Source: Ephydatia muelleri
Taxonomy: Eukaryota; Porifera; Demospongiae; Spongillida; Spongillidae
DNA length: 64,000 nt
Assembly: GCA_013339895.1 (NCBI GenBank)
Contig: JABACO010000071.1
Location: 90,751-154,750 of the forward strand
Reading direction: 5' to 3'
The translations under genes and the position numbers were made by a program. Positions 33,833-45,329 of this stretch are shown piece after piece; within the stretch, counting starts at the first letter, position 1, and every line of letters starts with the position of its first letter. Under the pieces are notes generated by a model. The model saw nothing but the letters and a program-made list of their open reading frames with translations, made no database searches and was not told where the DNA came from.

Positions 33833-34078
33833 ATGGAGAGAGCAATCGAATCCGCTTGCAAACGTCTGGGGTATTCGAAGTTAAAAGAAGAGCAGCTACG
33901 AAGTGTAGTTGATGTATTGAGTGGGCGCGATGCATTTGTGAGTTTTCCAACGGGATATGGCAAGTCCCTATGTTACGCCATTCTACCGTGGGCGTTTGAT
34001 GAAGTAAGGAGTATTGACAAAAAAAGCATTGTGATAGTTTGTTTCGCCGCTTGTGAGTTTGACTATGGATCAGGTTAG
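33833..34078 (+). pseudogene. RecQ-like helicase, N-terminal fragment
   Basis: From ATG (MERAIESACKRLGYSKLKEE) the frame shows the RecQ motif 0 pattern LGY...LKEEQLRSVVDVLSGRD and the Walker A motif FPTGYGKSLCY. The match ends after KKSIVIVC, where the DIRS-like sequence begins. The rest of the helicase (DExH box, motifs II-VI, RQC) is missing. RecQ enzymes unwind DNA 3' to 5'; this fragment cannot. It may be a captured host exon or part of a helicase gene once carried by the element. Confidence 0.75.
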
Positions 34079-34084
34079 GGATCT

Positions 34085-36960
34085 ATGACTATGGATCACA
34101 CTGTGGCTCTGCTTTCCCAGTATGGTCAAGATGCGTTGATGGCAACGATTGACCTCAAAGCTGCCTTCCGCCTGATTCCAGTACAAGCTGCAGACTGGGT
34201 GCACCTGGGGATCTGCTGGCGAGGACAGTTTTATGTGGACGCATGCCTTCCTTTTGGTCTACGTTCAGCCCCTGCCCTCTTTAACCACTACGCTGAGGCA
34301 CTCGACTGGATCATGGCCAACAACTATGGGGCCCAGCTGCTACACTACCTGGATGACTTCCTCCTGGTTGGCCCTCCCGGCAAGGACACATGTCAGGAGG
34401 CAATGTCCAGGATGCTGACAGTATGTGACCAGTTAGGCATTCCAGTAGCCTCTGAGAAGCTGGAGGGACCCACCACAGCTCTAACCTTCCTGGGAATAGT
34501 CCTCGACACATCAGCACAGCAGCTTCGACTACCCCTGGACAAGCTAGAGGAGCTGACAGGGCTAATCAGGTCCTGGCTATCCAGGCACAAGGCCACCAAG
34601 AGGGAGCTGCTCTCACTCATCGGCAAGCTCTCCTTTGCTGCTAAGGTGGTGCCAGCAGGGGAGGCTCTTTCTCCACTGCCTAATTGACCTCTCCACCACA
34701 GTTAGGAAACTTCACCTTCACATCAGCCTTAATGCAGAAGCAAGAGCCGACATTAGGTGGTGGGACAGCCTCCTTCCTTCCTGGAATGGTGTTGCCATGT
34801 TCCTGGATCCAGAATGGACAGCAGCCGACTCTCTTCAGCTCTATACTGATGCCTCAGGCTACCTAGGCTTTGGTGCCTACTTCAACGGCGCTTGGTTCCG
34901 GGGTGACTGGCAGCCACACCAACGCCTCCCACTCCGTTCCATACAGTGGCCAGGAACTGTTTGCCATTGTGGCTGCTGCTAGCACATGGGGTCATCTCTG
35001 GGCAGGCCTACGCATCCACTTCCATTGCGACAACCTCCCCATTGTCCAGGCAGGGCAAGACAGTCTGCGAAACATCCTGACCTCATGCGGCTGCTCCGAA
35101 CCCTGTTTCTAGTGGCAGCCCAGCACAGCTTCACCATCCGCCTGTCACACTTACCTGGCAGACTAAACAGCATTGCTGATGCCCTTTCCCGAAATAACTT
35201 ACCCCTCTTCTTCACTCTTGCCCCCCAGGCGGACCCTCAACCAACCCCAACCCCACATCACCTGCCCGAGACCTGAACCACCATCTCCAGCTCCTACTGA
35301 ACAGAGCCATGGCCCCATCTACTGCAACCACCTATGCCACTGGGATCAGGTGCTACCAGGGTTTCTGCCACGCTTTCAAGTTGATACCGGTCCCCGGCAC
35401 AAAAGAAACTATCACACTATTTGCAGCCCACCTCAGCCGGACCCTGAACTCCAGGACCATTCAGATTTATGTGGCAGTGAGTCTCATTCCTGCACCACTC
35501 CGTGAGGTACAAGAGCCCCGCTTCCAGTAACCCAACGCTGCGACTTGCCATCCGGGGTGTCCAACGCCTCCAGGAGTCCATCCACCTCAAGCCCATACGA
35601 CTGCCGCTGACTGTGGAGATGCTGGGTCACATGCTGTAGAGGTTGGAGGCAGCCCCACGACCGTCGGATGCTCAGAGCGGCCCTTACCCTCGGCTTCTTT
35701 GGTTTCTTGAGGGTCAGCGAATTTACCCTCAAGAACAGAGGTTTGACCCTTAGGTACCACCCTACCAGGCAAGACATCAGCTGGACCGGATGTAAGCGAA
35801 TAGAAGGCATGCACTTTTTCATCAAGCGGTCCAAAACCGACCAGATGGGCAAGGGCACCACTATCTGCATTGGGCGTACCGAGGGCAGGCACACGTGTCC
35901 AGTGGCAGCAATGGAGGCCTATAGAGGATGCTGTCGCTGTCCCATTCAGTCATCACCCCTCTTCCACTTCAGAGATGGGAGGCCGCTTACATCCAAGAGC
36001 TTCCGCTCCACTTTCCTATCCCTGGTGGAGCAATGTGGCTACAATCCAGCCCAATGCAACACACACAGTCTACGTATTGGTGCAGCCACAGCAGCCGCCA
36101 GAGCAGGCCTTCCCACTGAGACCATCCAGAAGCTTGGCAGATGGCGAAGTTCTGCATATCAGACCTACACCCGTCATCCCCTGACTCACCCATCTGACAC
36201 TAGAACTATGGCCGCACAGTAACAATTACCCAGATGTATGTACCCATGCTGTGTACCCTACTCCACAAACCTGAAACCATATCCTAATCGCCAACCATTT
36301 TGGGGGTTCTCACTTGGGCGACACCCTCCGGGCTTCTACCCTGGGACAGCCACCAAACCATGACCAGCGTCTTGGTTAGGGACACAGGCCGACCCAATGG
36401 TGACCAGCGTCACCCGTTGGTCCCTGTAGGCCCAGTGGTACGAGGCACAGCTGCTACATGCCTGGCTGCGGCTGTTGCCTGCCCCCATTATGGGCCAAAC
36501 ACAACTACGATTCTTAGTATGGGGCAGGGGGTACATTTACTCAGCCTGTAAGAGCAATTAGATGGCATTAAGGTAGAGTTTAGGTACAGTGGTAGTAAAC
36601 TAAGTTTAATGAGGAGAGTTGCTCTGTGTCATGTAGTGTTGCTAAGCTGGCTATAGTGATGTTGCTAAGGCCAAGATGTAAACATATGTTTCTACAGATG
36701 CATTCAATGAACGATCCTAACCAATCCTATACTGTGCATTAGTGCCCAATAGCATTGCAGGGGATCCTTTTCCCCCATAATACCCTTATCGAATCAAATC
36801 ACCCCAATCGTTGTCGATATGGTTACAGGTTTTGTATTTAAGTGAGGGCTTCATGGGTGCAGCACTCCAGTCATAGCCTTGACTGCGACCAGTTGCTCAT
36901 ATGACAACCAGGGAGCTTTAACCTGCGAGACATTGCGCTTGCGTCTCAGGCCGGAAAAAA
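34085..36960 (+). mobile_element. DIRS-like tyrosine-recombinase retroelement fossil
   Basis: The order is reverse transcriptase (ATIDLKAAFRLIPV; LHYLDDFLLVGPPG), RNase H (SLQLYTDASGYLGFGAYF) and tyrosine recombinase (LRVSEFTL; HSLRIGAATAAA; GRWRSSAYQTYTR). This RT-RH-YR order identifies DIRS-type elements. Gag and the usual split repeats were not recognised, and the pol part is broken in about three places. It sits inside the TIR element at 33645-37151. 36223-36960 is its probable non-coding tail. Confidence 0.82.
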
Positions 36961-37383
36961 AGAGGTAGCGTGATGCAATTAACTTATACTTCCGCTCAAT
37001 TTAATTAAATTATTCGAGTACGTTCATGATACGTCATTTACATTCCTTGCGACGTATTACATAATCACTGGACAGAATTGAGTATAGGACTTTACCAGAC
37101 CTGATGTATTCCACCCGCAGCTGTGGGAATCAGGGTCTGGGTACGAGACTATAACACGAGCTACAAACGGTTTTGAAGAACGGCAATAGCAACAATATCT
37201 TCGGAATTCACCTGCACGTTATCCTTTAAGGTCATATAGACACCTAGAAAGAAAAGTACCTCATGCGGTAGCAAGTTCTATATAGATATGAAGTTATTGC
37301 AGAAGTTTATTTGGTTTATTGTTGATTAATGAAGTTATTTTACAGCATGCACTCCGACCTGCACGAAATTTTTTTGGTGTTCC

Positions 37384-37860
37384 AATAGTGAAGATGCCTT
37401 CGCGTAATCGAAAGAAGAGATCTAATAGCAACGAGCGGAATACCTTCAAAAGCAAGACGATATTATATCAAGGCTAAAGCCCGAGCACGCTACAAGGCTG
37501 ATCCCGAAAAGAAGAAGGCCCCTGTACGCGACAGCTACAAGGCTGATCCCGAAAAGAAGAAGGCCTCTGTACGCGACAGCTACAACGCAGATATTGAATC
37601 TAAGCAATCTGCTAAAAGGCAGCGATATCAAGAGGACCTCGAGGAGAACCGTGCTGCTAAAAGGCAACGATATCAAGAGGACGTCGAGGAGAACCGCGCT
37701 GCTAAAGGCAGAAATGCGAGGACAATTCAGCTGCCATTAAGGCATCTGAAAGGAATCGGTATTGGAATGACCCCGCTGTCCGATTGGCTAAACGTGCTGC
37801 CGAGAGAAAGCGGTATCGCAGGGGTCACCGAACTACCACTACCACCCAAAGGTATGTGAT
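37384..37860 (+). pseudogene. repeat-built basic protein fragment of mobile-element type
   Basis: The frame through 37441-37700 reads ARYKADPEKKKAPVRDSY, then degenerate 14- to 18-residue repeats of the KRQRYQEDLEENRAA kind; after a one-base shift near 37710 it continues SAAIKASERNRYW and AKRAAERKRYRRG. A start may be at 37394 (MPSRNRKKRS), separated by another shift. Such RARY...D.E repeats occur, from memory, at the N-termini of transposon-encoded proteins in cnidarians and sponges. No catalytic domain follows within the window, so it is a fragment. Confidence 0.5.
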
Positions 37861-37864
37861 GGCA

Positions 37865-38447
37865 TGTTGTATTGCACTAGCATTAAAAAGCTATAGGAAG
37901 ATGTGCATGCAACATGTGTACAGCACGCATGCACAAAACCATTCACTTCACATGTACAGCATGCATGGTGACCCAACTGTTGTGTACTGTCCTTTGTGAC
38001 CTGTCTATTGAATATTGGGGTGTCATCATCTGATGTACAAAAAGGCTTCCTTATCTGATGTACAACGGCAGTCCGCCTGCAACTGTGTATGAATTTAATT
38101 GCATTTGCTAGGGGTGAGCTCAATGGTAGGTGTGTAGTGGCAGAGGAGATAGGGGACAGAGATAAGGATACCATGCACCCCTTGAAATAGAAATGTACAA
38201 ATGAGTGAATGAGGTCGCAAGCTCACTAGTGAAGAAGTAGCATCTGTGTTGAGGACAAAGTCACTGTTCCAAATGTCCATTCATCATTGGAGGGGAGGTC
38301 ATTCCCATGTAAACATTGTTAACACCTTTTAATTTGGAGCATGAACAACTTCCTCCAATTTTCAGCACAATGGCACCTTTGGGGGGTCATGAGTTATGCA
38401 GACCAATCCAGTGAATAGAAATAAAATTGAACCAATAGACAGCTGGC

Positions 38448-38478
<31 letters not shown>

Positions 38479-38700
38479 CCACTCCCCCTTATCTGTAAGG
38501 TCATGAATATGTAGACCAATTGGTGATGTACCAATGAAATTGGACCAATAGAATTATAGCACAGCTGGCACACATGTAAAGGCTTTTCATGTATAAAAGC
38601 GACTCACCTGCCAAATAGTGCACTTTGCTTGCTGAGAACGAAAAAGGTAAAATCCTTGCACTTTGTTTCTATACTCTCTGTCAGATCTATGCAGTGCTGC
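37865..38700. other. stretch with no recognised gene
   Basis: Contains only short frames and a CA run at about 38450-38477. Confidence 0.5.
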
Positions 38701-38719
38701 CCCCCTACTGTCCGCCAGC

Positions 38720-39112
38720 AGCGCTGCCCCCACCGCCAGCAGCAGCAGAGCTGCCTCACCGCCACCAGCAGCAGAGCTGCCCTCACCGCCACCAGCAGCA
38801 GAGCTGCCCTCACCGCCACAAGCAGCAGAGCTGCCCTCACCGCCACCTGCAACAGAGCTGCCCTCACCGCCACCAGCAGCAGAGCTGCCCTCACCGCCAC
38901 CAGCAGCAGAGCTGCCCTCACCGCCACCAGCAGCAGAGCTGCCCTCACCGCCACCAGCAGCAGAGCTGCCCTCACCACCACCAGCAGCAGAGCTGCCCTC
39001 ACCGCCACCAGCAGTAGAGCTGCCCTCACCACCACCAGCAGCAGAGCTGCCCTCACTGCCACCAGCAGCAGAGCTGCCCTCACCGCCACCAGCAGCAACA
39101 CCACCAGCAGCA
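38720..39112. repeat. 27-bp minisatellite x about 14
   Basis: Unit AGCTGCCCTCACCGCCACCA plus GCAGCAG. Being a multiple of three and stop-free, it opens long frames in several phases on both strands (AELPSPPPA, ATSSRAALT, AAGGGEGSS); none is supported as a gene. Confidence 0.95.
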
Positions 39113-39387
39113 GCAGCAGCAGGAGCACCACTACAGTATTGGCACCAGTGCCCCCACCACCACTTCGCCTGCTGCCACCACCACCCGCATGGCTCCCTTG
39201 GCCTGAACCAGGATGCCGAGGTCAGAGACGAGGATGGGGACAAGCCAGGGGAACCGTACAGTACATTAAAAACTCATATACTTATAATTTCAATTATTAA
39301 ATTTTTTAACCTCCCTTCGAAAATTAAAATGAATTTGTGACAACATCATTTAAAGACGCGCTACTACGACAGAGGAAAAAACTAATG

Positions 39388-39688
39388 AAACAAGTAAATA
39401 AAAGCATTCTCCAACGAGAAAGTTGTTGGTATATAGGATTGACCAATGGTGGTGTAAAAAGCACGGAAACAAGAGTGACAGAAATTTGACTGGAAAATTG
39501 AAATGGGCCTATATTTAGCACACTAACGTTATAACAGTGCATGCCTGAGTAATGGGCTAAACATAGGCCTATTTCAATTTTCCAGTCAAATTTCTGTCAC
39601 TCTTGTTTCCGTGCTTTTTACACCACCATTGGTCAATCCTATATACCAACAACTTTCTCGTTAGAGAATGTTTTTATTTACTTGTTTA
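39388..39688. mobile_element. foldback element with 130-bp arms
   Basis: Bases 39388-39515 are almost exactly complementary to 39560-39688, with a spacer of about 45 bp. The arms carry no gene. No clear target duplication was found. Confidence 0.85.
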
Positions 39689-39699
39689 ATATGCAATCC

Positions 39700-40215
39700 G
39701 TCGAATTAATTGTCGACCAAAACACTAGAAGAATTTTGGCAGTGTTAACTCCTACACATAACGCGACCTTCATACGAAAGGACACGACCCAGGATATAGG
39801 AGACGGCACGACCCGAAAATGATTTGGCATGACTCGAAAACGAAAGCGGGTGCATGCGTATTCAATTATGGCAATGTTCATCTCCCATATTCACCTCCCA
39901 TAAACTTTGTCCAAGGCAATGGTCGTATCTAGCTGTATACAATAATGACGAACAATACCTTAATTAACAACCATTGTTCCATCAAATTTGGCTGTGTAAA
40001 CAGAATAATTAATATCATCTCGTGACCAGCTGGCCTGACTTGGAAAAGCCGTCACGTGGCGTGCTTTATAAGGTAACGCTAGATAGACCATATCTATATA
40101 TGCGATTGAACGGCGCGATGTAGTTTCTGGGTCTTGTGTGTGTGGTGTCTCCAATGCTCTTGTGTCCCCACATCCTGTTCATCTTGTCGCTGACCACAGC
40201 ACTGCATGTATACTT
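39700..40215. other. stretch with no recognised gene
   Basis: Only short frames. AT-rich with no repeat structure that I can support. Confidence 0.45.
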
Positions 40216-40221
40216 AGTATA

Positions 40222-40600
40222 GGCCACTCCAAACTGGACTTTAGTTTCCCGTCTCCGCCCGCATGCTAAAACTTGTATTCCAATGTGGCCATATTATTGT
40301 ATTGCCAACTTTAATAAATCGTCTGCTTATTAAATTCCTGTGCTAACTAAGATCATAGATTATTTGTCTATGCTAAGACCATCGCTGACAGTAGCCATAA
40401 TGCATTATGGCTACTGTCAGCGATGGTTTTACTGTAGTTAGCGTTAGTGTGTATAACATCTGTTGCAACACTGAAGACTTTTCTAACGTGGACAGTGCTA
40501 GAAAGACAATGATAAACTGTCTCACTGTGTGCACCTTTTATGAAACTGAAAGGGGACGGGTGGACGGGAAACTAAATTTCAGTTTGGTGTTGAGCAGTGT
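40222..40600. mobile_element. MITE with inverted ends and a central 50-bp hairpin
   Basis: The left end CTTTAGTTTCCCGTC and, from the right, ATTTAGTTTCCCGTCC are inverted partners about 350 bp apart. In the middle, ACCATCGCTGACAGTAGCCA is followed by its exact complement (40380-40429). Confidence 0.6.
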
Positions 40601-40706
40601 TTTAAGATAGGCCTACGAATATTTGCAATCCTAATTAATACGCATCGCAATTTGTTACCGATTCAACTACATGTCATAGCAGTTCTATTTCATTTATGTT
40701 GACAGA

Positions 40707-41508
40707 TTGACTTTTCCTGGAATGCGAGAAGAAGTGCATAAAATGCATCAGTGTTCTGAATGTGGGAAGGCATTTGGACGAAGGGGTGATCTGAATAAAC
40801 ACATATTTGTCCATACACAAGAAAAGAATTTTCAGTGTTCTGAATGTGGGAAGGCATTAGGACGTAGTGACACTCTGAAGCGACACATGCTTGTCCATAC
40901 ACAAGAGAAGAATTTTCAGTGCTCTGAATGTGGGAAGGCATTTGGACGTAGTGACACTCTGAAGCGACACATGCTTGTCCATACACAAGAGAAGAATTTT
41001 CAGTGCTCTGAATGTGGGAAGGCATTTAGACAAAGTGGACATGTGAAGATACACATGCTTGTTCATACACGAGAAAAGAATTTTCAGTGCTCTGAATGTG
41101 GGAAGGCATTTGGACGAAGTGACACTCTGGGGTCACACATGCTGGTCCATACACAAGAGAAGAATTTTCAGTGCTCTGAATGTGGGAAAGCATTTCGGCT
41201 AAGTGGAAATCTAAAGAAGCACATGCTTCATGTCCATACACAAGATAATAGATTTGAATGTAAAGAGTGTCACAAATCATTTGCACGGAAGTCATCTCTC
41301 GTGTCCCATATGAGAAGCCACAGTGGGGTCAAGCCTTACAAATGTTTTTGTGGTAAATTATTCAAATATAATTTTCTCCCTCCAATCTCATGGCAGAATG
41401 CACAGTGGAGAGAAGCTGAGATGTCCAAACAAAGGATGTGACAAGAAGTATTTGTACAAAACGTCATTGATGATCCACCTCAGAAGTGGCTGTGCATTTC
41501 AACAGTGA
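40707..41508 (+). CDS. C2H2 zinc-finger protein, nine fingers
   Basis: A 3' splice site (TTGACAG) precedes the exon at about 40706; the first ATG is at 40722 (MREEVHKMHQCSECGKAF). Nine C2H2 fingers follow. Fingers 1-6 are near-identical 84-bp repeats (FQCSECGKAFGRSDTLKRH) joined by HTQEKNF linkers instead of the usual TGEKP. Finger 7 is FECKECHKSF, finger 8 YKCFCGKLF, and finger 9 LRCPNKGCDKKY. A one-base shift falls inside finger 8 (about 41370), so the last fingers are read in another phase (SHGRMHSGEKL). This is either decay or an assembly indel. The protein would be a nuclear DNA-binding factor; its target is unknown. Upstream exons were not identified. Confidence 0.8.
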
Positions 41509-41509
41509 A

Positions 41510-42250
41510 AATCATCCTCTTCAACAAGGACTGTGAGCTCCTTGCAACATGTTTGGTGTTAAGCACAGGACAATACAGTTATACTTTATTCAGTGATTGG
41601 ATGCGTGACTCTAGCAGTATGTTAAATTTTGATAAGCTTATCAGCTATGTTATCATAGCTTTGATTTGCAAGCGTTGTTTAACATGACAAATTGAATGAA
41701 ACAATATCTATATAATGATATGATATGGTATGGTATATGATATGGGATCGTTTCCGCAAAACGGGACCTAACGCATGTTTCTTTCAAGATTTCAATTTTT
41801 TACATGCAAGTCTGAAATATCCTCTACACATTGCCTGTTACGCGCGCTCTGAGAATCGGAGCATCTGTCATAGACTTGTAACACTGTGCAAACAGTTTGG
41901 TATACGATACTGTATTCTATTTACACCTTCAATATACGCACCAGCGTATAGAACGTAGCAGTATACAGTATCTTATGTTTTGGGGTATATTTCACGTATA
42001 GCATTAATATACCAAGCGTAGTGTACATCACAAAAATCCAGTAATCCACAAAAGGGACAATTATTAATGCCTCACTCAATCATGCCATAGATACTTCTAT
42101 GATCATGCGGATTCTTAATTAAAGAATCTGAGAATAAGCGCTAGGACAAGTATAAATGTTAATTTATCATGTCCTAGCACCACGAAAAAGAAAAAGACAG
42201 AATGAAACACGCACGAATATGCAGCCCTAAACAGGTTGTATTTTATTGTT
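41510..42250. other. stretch with no recognised gene
   Basis: Short frames only. Confidence 0.45.
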
Positions 42251-42263
42251 TTAACTTTGTTAT

Positions 42264-43113
42264 GTTTATAGCCGAGGGGGGGGGGGGGGCAAAAAAAAAA
42301 GTTATAGACACCATCCCAAAAATTCTTAAAATCAAGGTCCAGGTCAACCCCCCCCCCCCTCCGCCTACGAACACGCCCATTTTATACCACGCCCCTTAAA
42401 ATCATTACGTAATCGACAATTGACCGCACCTCTATTAATAATAAGAATGCAATCGCGCACAAACTTGCATAGATACACTATATACTACACATTGCCGCAT
42501 TGCGCTTATAGATAGTTGTAGTTATTCCCATTCCTCTCGCATTAACTTGCTCCAAAACAAATTAAGAGATCCGAGGCTTTACAAGCATCATGCTCACCTT
42601 CTGCTTCCACTTCCACACCCACAATCTCTTCTGCAGATGTGGAAGACGGACTGGAAATAGGCGTTACGGGTTGCACAGCAGCTGCTGTAGCATCACTTGC
42701 AGCTGGACTTGCAAACACGTGTCTTAACAACGAAGTTATTTTTGGCTGACTAGCGCTAGCTTTTACCTTAGCAGCAATCGCTTTGCAACTCTTGGATTGT
42801 TGATGTTGTCGTAGATTGATCTCGTCTATCAGCGGTATTTGAAGCTGTGCGTTGCAACGATCGCAAATAGTTATTTCATGATGAAAGTGTGTGGTTTTGC
42901 AAATTAGCCTCAATCACGTGATAAGTACAGTTGGCCCTCAGGGGCCCTCACCGGCTCATTTCCGTACAAATAATAATATAGAATCGCGCTACTGGGCAGA
43001 TAGTTGACTTAAACCATATCTTCGCACGCATAAAAAACCTATGGACACTACGAACTGTATGATGTTGTCCGCTAATTGCAAAAAAATAATAATTTATAAA
43101 TGTTAGACCCTCA

Positions 43114-43144
<31 letters not shown>

Positions 43145-43305
43145 ACTTTGACACCTCATAACTTTTTTTCCTAGACCCTCCTGCAAAAAATAATAGCATA
43201 TTTGTGATGCTCTCAATGAGCTCTTCAAAGTTGGAGGATGGTGTCTTCCACTTCGTTTTTGCCCCCCCCCCCCCCCCCCCCCCCCTCGTTTATAGCCTAA
43301 CTTGT
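42264..43305. mobile_element. TE-like unit with inverted GTTTATAGCC/poly-G ends
   Basis: The left end GTTTATAGCCGAGGGGGG...GCAAAAA and the right end, reverse-complemented (GCTATAAACGAGGGG...GCAAAAACGAAG), resemble each other and both lead into AGACACCATCC. C runs also lie at 42350-42360 and 43113-43142. The interior holds one minus-strand frame (42542-42913). Confidence 0.5.
42542..42913 (-). CDS. hypothetical protein with a Cys/His cluster
   Basis: The frame codes 123 residues. The N-terminal part has ITICDRCNAQLQIP, then LRQHQQSKSCK, a C-x2-C...H-x5-C spacing that could bind zinc. It then turns into an Ala/Ser/Thr-rich tail ending in an acidic EVEAEGEHDACKA. I do not recognise the family. 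It may be the first exon of a transposon protein given the surrounding inverted ends. Confidence 0.35.
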   Translation of the reverse strand: MRLICKTTHFHHEITICDRCNAQLQIPLIDEINLRQHQQSKSCKAIAAKVKASASQPKITSLLRHVFASPAASDATAAAVQPVTPISSPSSTSAEEIVGVEVEAEGEHDACKASDLLICFGAS

Positions 43306-43513
43306 TATGTCGTATACGCATAAATGTATACACAAGCTAGAACTGTACATTACGGCAGCACATGCCGATTAGAATTCGCGCTCCTGTGTATACATGTGTT
43401 TAACAGTATGCCTGGTTCTTGCACTATAACAATAATGCAGTTTGAACGATTAATCGCTAAATGGTTTAATGATGAATTTATAACTAGTAATTTACATTAT
43501 TAAATGAAGCGGG

Positions 43514-43630
43514 TCGTACCCAGACCCAAATGTACGTAACGATGATCATCGCTTACAGTATGACATCACGTGATGTCATACTGTAAGCGATGATCATCGT
43601 TACGTACAATTGGGTCTGGGTACGAGACTA
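43514..43630. mobile_element. foldback MITE of the TAGTCTCGTACCC family
   Basis: Arms of about 57 bp (GTACCCAGACCCAAATGTAC and its complement) with the centre at ATCACGTGAT. The right end keeps the full TAGTCTCGTACCCAGACCC terminus; the left has lost its outer bases, so the duplication is unreadable. Confidence 0.85.
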
Positions 43631-45060
43631 GGGTCAAAAGGGATCGACTCTTACTGGAGCCTATATCCACAATCGCGACAGATCTTCTATATGCATTGCT
43701 ACCCTATATAGTTGATACATGCATTGCGGTTCATGGAGCAAAGGCGTAGTAGCCTGACTTATTCACAGCGCGGCTTACCACTCTTTGGCCTTCTTTACCT
43801 AGCCTGCTTCAATAAGTTCATAAGGCGTTTGGGAGCAAAAAGTTCGGACTGCTCGGTTAATAATGCGCACGTGCTGTTAACATGTTTTGAGCTAATCAGT
43901 TGTGCGCAAAAGAATTGCTCGAGATGATCATTTTGCCTACTTTTGAGTGGAAGGAATAAGTGTTTCGTCGTAAATTGTGCTTTATATATGTATAACGAGA
44001 TCGAGGGCCGCCACCATGTTGAAATGACCGTAAATCGAGCGCAGTATTCAATTACAAAACCTAGTGTCCATTACGGAACAGCCGGCAGAGTATGCATGGT
44101 TCGTGAGAAAATGGGATTCATGCCCTGCTTCAGATAATAATGCAATTCAAATTGCTATTAAACGGTGGCTTGGAAGAACCCACCCTGGCATGTTGGTTAC
44201 TAAGCCTCCATCGTGCCTATATTGTGCCCGGGGAAGGTCCTAGACCCCTTTGTGCCATCACAGCACCACATGTATATGGGGAGGAGATGTTACCATAACC
44301 GTCTGCGCAATGGAATATACAGTGCTTGCCATCGTACCTTCTTATCTGCCTCCTTGGGAGCCGGAAGCTGCTTAATTGGGCTTCGAACGATACCCTAGTG
44401 ACTACCTGGGGTATTAAAATAAACATTTGTAAATTTCCCCCGCTAAATTCCCCGTAGTTACTGCTGGTGTGGCTGCCAGGGCAGCAGAAATGATGTTAAA
44501 TGCACTGAACTTGGCTGGATGTGTTTCCCCCTTGCTGTCGAATGTTACGGTGCTTGGGGATCGAGTCGAAGAATGTAATGCTTTCTTTTTTTATAGCAAG
44601 GCGTGAAGCCGTCATAACCAACTCTTCAAACTTTGCGATCTTTTTGGCAGGTTGAGTTTTATCCAATGCAAGAGCCATTCTAGCTAGGTGTCAGGTCTTG
44701 TCCTTGATCAGGAGGTTGACGCAGAATAATCTGGGTTCTAGTTTCAGTTTTGTTTTTATCTTTTTCTCATGTTTGTCATTTTGTGTACAAAAATATAAAA
44801 TAATAATTTATTAATGCACTAAATTAACATCTGGGTGACGAGAATAAGGAAAACGTTATCAGTTGGACAGTTTGCAAACAATTTATGTCAATGGACTGAA
44901 TAAGTAAGTACATGAAGGTGAAACTTCACCTTCCTGATGGCAATCAGTTTAACCTCCTGTTGTCTAGTTGCCTCTCTTAACTTGTCACTCCTCAGACGTA
45001 TAACAAGTGAACCCCTATATGTGCCACACACACACACACACACACATACACACACACACA
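43631..45060. other. stretch with no recognised gene; CA repeat at 45029-45062
   Basis: Several short frames, none with a supported family. A 60-residue minus frame at 44678-44496 and a plus frame at 43943-44137 have no motif strong enough to name. Confidence 0.45.
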
Positions 45061-45155
45061 CACTCATCTTTATATGAGTCTATAAAACACCTTTAATTTT
45101 GCTAAAGCAATGGCAACCAGATCTCTATGTGTGCTAGGGTTCCAACAGGATGGCA

Positions 45156-45278
45156 CTAAACGAGAGCAGCTGCTCCAGATATGATCTCGATCAGTTCCCT
45201 GGTGATGACAGCCTGTCTGGTGCGGTTGTAGGTAAGGGTGAGCTTGGAGATCATCTCCCCTGTAGGGAAAGAGGAAGT

Positions 45279-45329
<51 letters not shown>

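Larger units (their letters stand above)
33645..37151. mobile_element. 3507-bp TIR element with 9-bp target duplication, Mutator-like by its ends
   Basis: Both ends begin TAGTCTCGTACCCAGACCC, and the ninth-base duplication TAACACGAG lies outside each (33636-33644 and 37152-37160). Inside the ends, GTCCTATACTCAATTCTGTC and its complement form a second inverted pair. It contains a RecQ-like fragment (33833-34078) and a DIRS-like fossil that appears to have inserted into it. No DDE transposase was recognised, so it is either non-autonomous or lost its transposase. Confidence 0.88.

Noticed and set aside
38590-39340. Long frames on both strands over the 27-bp repeat
   Set aside because: All arise from a stop-free repeat whose unit is a multiple of three; no flanking conserved sequence or splice logic supports a gene.
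43943-44137. Possible THAP-like start (NKCFVVNCALY)
   Set aside because: Lacks the spacing and the AVPTIF-type end needed for a THAP domain.
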